From Microbacteriaceae bacterium (GTDB lineage Bacteria; Actinomycetota; Actinomycetes; Actinomycetales; Microbacteriaceae), in the NCBI GenBank assembly GCA_947452355.1, contig CANGCU010000070.1, positions 1-6,586 of the forward strand: 6,586 nucleotides of DNA, given 5' to 3'. The position numbers were made by a program, and so were the translations under genes. Positions within the stretch are counted from its first letter, which is position 1. Each line of letters starts with the position of its first letter. The notes below the pieces were generated by a model, which was not told where the DNA came from, did no database searches, and was given only the letters and a program-made list of their open reading frames with translations. Below are positions 5,914-6,586 of the stretch, one piece after another.

Positions 5914-6586
5914 AGTTCTGGGGGACGCCGAGGTTGATTCCACCGTGGCTGGGGTCGAGCCAACGCGACGTCATCGTCTTCTCTTGAGTAAAGAAGTTGA
6001 ATCCGTACATTCCGTGGGCCTTGGAGTCGCCGAACAGTGACGCCTTCCAACCACCGAACGAGTAATACGCAACGGGGACGGGAATCGGAACGTTAATCCC
6101 GATCATGCCGACCTGAATTTCGTTCTGGAAGCGACGGGCTGCACCGCCATCGTTCGTGAAGATGGCCGTTCCGTTGCCGAATGCGCCCTTGTTGATCAGA
6201 TCAACACCCTCTTCGAACGATTTCACGCGAACGACGGACAGGACGGGTCCGAAGATCTCCTCGGTGTACACCTTGGACGAGGTCGGTACCTTGTCAATGA
6301 GCGTCGGTCCGAGCCAGAAACCGTTCGGGTCTCCGTCGACCTCGATGCCCCGACCGTCAACGACGACGTCCGCGCCGTCCGCAATTGCGATGTCGATGTA
6401 CGACGCGACCTTGTCGCGGTGCTGCTCGGTCACGAGCGGCCCCATGTCGCACGAACGGCGCCCGTCTCCGATGACCAGTGAGCGCATGCGCTCTGTGATT
6501 TTTTCGATGAGAGCGTCGGCAACCGGCTCAACCGCGACGACGACCGAAATCGCCATGCACCGCTCGCCAGCGGAACCGAATCCGGC
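5912..6586 (-). CDS. mmsA: Methylmalonate/malonate-semialdehyde dehydrogenase (CoA-acylating), C-terminal part
   Basis: This is the C-terminal 224 aa of a CoA-acylating aldehyde dehydrogenase of the MmsA/IolA type. The family oxidatively decarboxylates malonate semialdehyde to acetyl-CoA (end of inositol catabolism) or methylmalonate semialdehyde to propionyl-CoA (valine catabolism) with NAD and CoA. The reading frame is open to the right edge, and the first visible residues are AGFGSAGERCMAIS. The Cys codon at 6557-6559 is the catalytic cysteine in the GxRCMA motif typical of this subfamily, so an ATG at 6554-6556 that looks like a start is internal. Other landmarks are EEIFGPVLSVVRV, FGNGTAIFT, and GMIGINVPIPVPVAYYSFGG followed by WKASLFGD, which is highly characteristic of MmsA/IolA. 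The family is about 500 aa, so roughly the first 280 residues lie outside the window. It runs convergently to the operon, so it has its own promoter beyond the edge. The family is firm; whether it serves inositol or valine is not decidable here. Confidence 0.93.
   Translation of the reverse strand, partial: AGFGSAGERCMAISVVVAVEPVADALIEKITERMRSLVIGDGRRSCDMGPLVTEQHRDKVASYIDIAIADGADVVVDGRGIEVDGDPNGFWLGPTLIDKVPTSSKVYTEEIFGPVLSVVRVKSFEEGVDLINKGAFGNGTAIFTNDGGAARRFQNEIQVGMIGINVPIPVPVAYYSFGGWKASLFGDSKAHGMYGFNFFTQEKTMTSRWLDPSHGGINLGVPQN

Noticed and set aside
6554..6556. ATG as the start of the minus-strand dehydrogenase
   Set aside because: It is the Met right after the catalytic Cys in the GERCMAIS motif. 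The frame continues open upstream to the window edge, so the gene is 5'-truncated by the window.

Overview
The window looks like a carbohydrate or polyol uptake and catabolism locus from an actinobacterium. This rests on the lipoprotein-type solute-binding protein, protein sequences resembling actinobacterial sugar-transport genes, codons ending mostly in C or G, a GTG start, and GC content that looks to be in the upper fifties by eye (not computed). No rRNA, tRNA, mobile element or CRISPR array is visible. The species cannot be named from the sequence.

Layout: bases 1-117 are a leader with a good Shine-Dalgarno. Six tightly packed plus-strand genes follow. They are a lipoprotein sugar-binding protein (118-1077), a membrane permease (1081-2118), a single-domain ATPase (2115-2915), a TIM-barrel isomerase/dehydratase of the IolE/xylose-isomerase-like superfamily (2925-3854), an IolG-like Gfo/Idh/MocA dehydrogenase (3859-4758) and a second, divergent Gfo/Idh/MocA protein (4755-5849). 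Gaps are 3, 9 and 4 bases, and two junctions are 4-base ATGA overlaps, so this is almost certainly one operon. A 62-base gap with a 48-base imperfect stem-loop separates it from a convergent minus-strand gene. That gene is the C-terminal part of a CoA-acylating (methyl)malonate-semialdehyde dehydrogenase (MmsA/IolA), cut by the right edge just before its catalytic cysteine.

How they fit together (inference): the binding protein captures a sugar or cyclitol outside the membrane, and the permease with an ATPase homodimer imports it. The IolG-like enzyme would oxidise it to a keto form, and the TIM-barrel protein would dehydrate or isomerise that. MmsA/IolA would feed a semialdehyde end product into acetyl-CoA or propionyl-CoA. 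This matches the start and end of myo-inositol catabolism, but iolB, iolC, iolD and iolJ equivalents are not in the window, so the substrate is unproven. The least ordinary member is the second Gfo/Idh/MocA protein: it keeps the nucleotide-binding and EKP motifs but lacks the usual catalytic Asp. No wholly new system is evident; the locus reads as a variant of a known type of catabolic operon.
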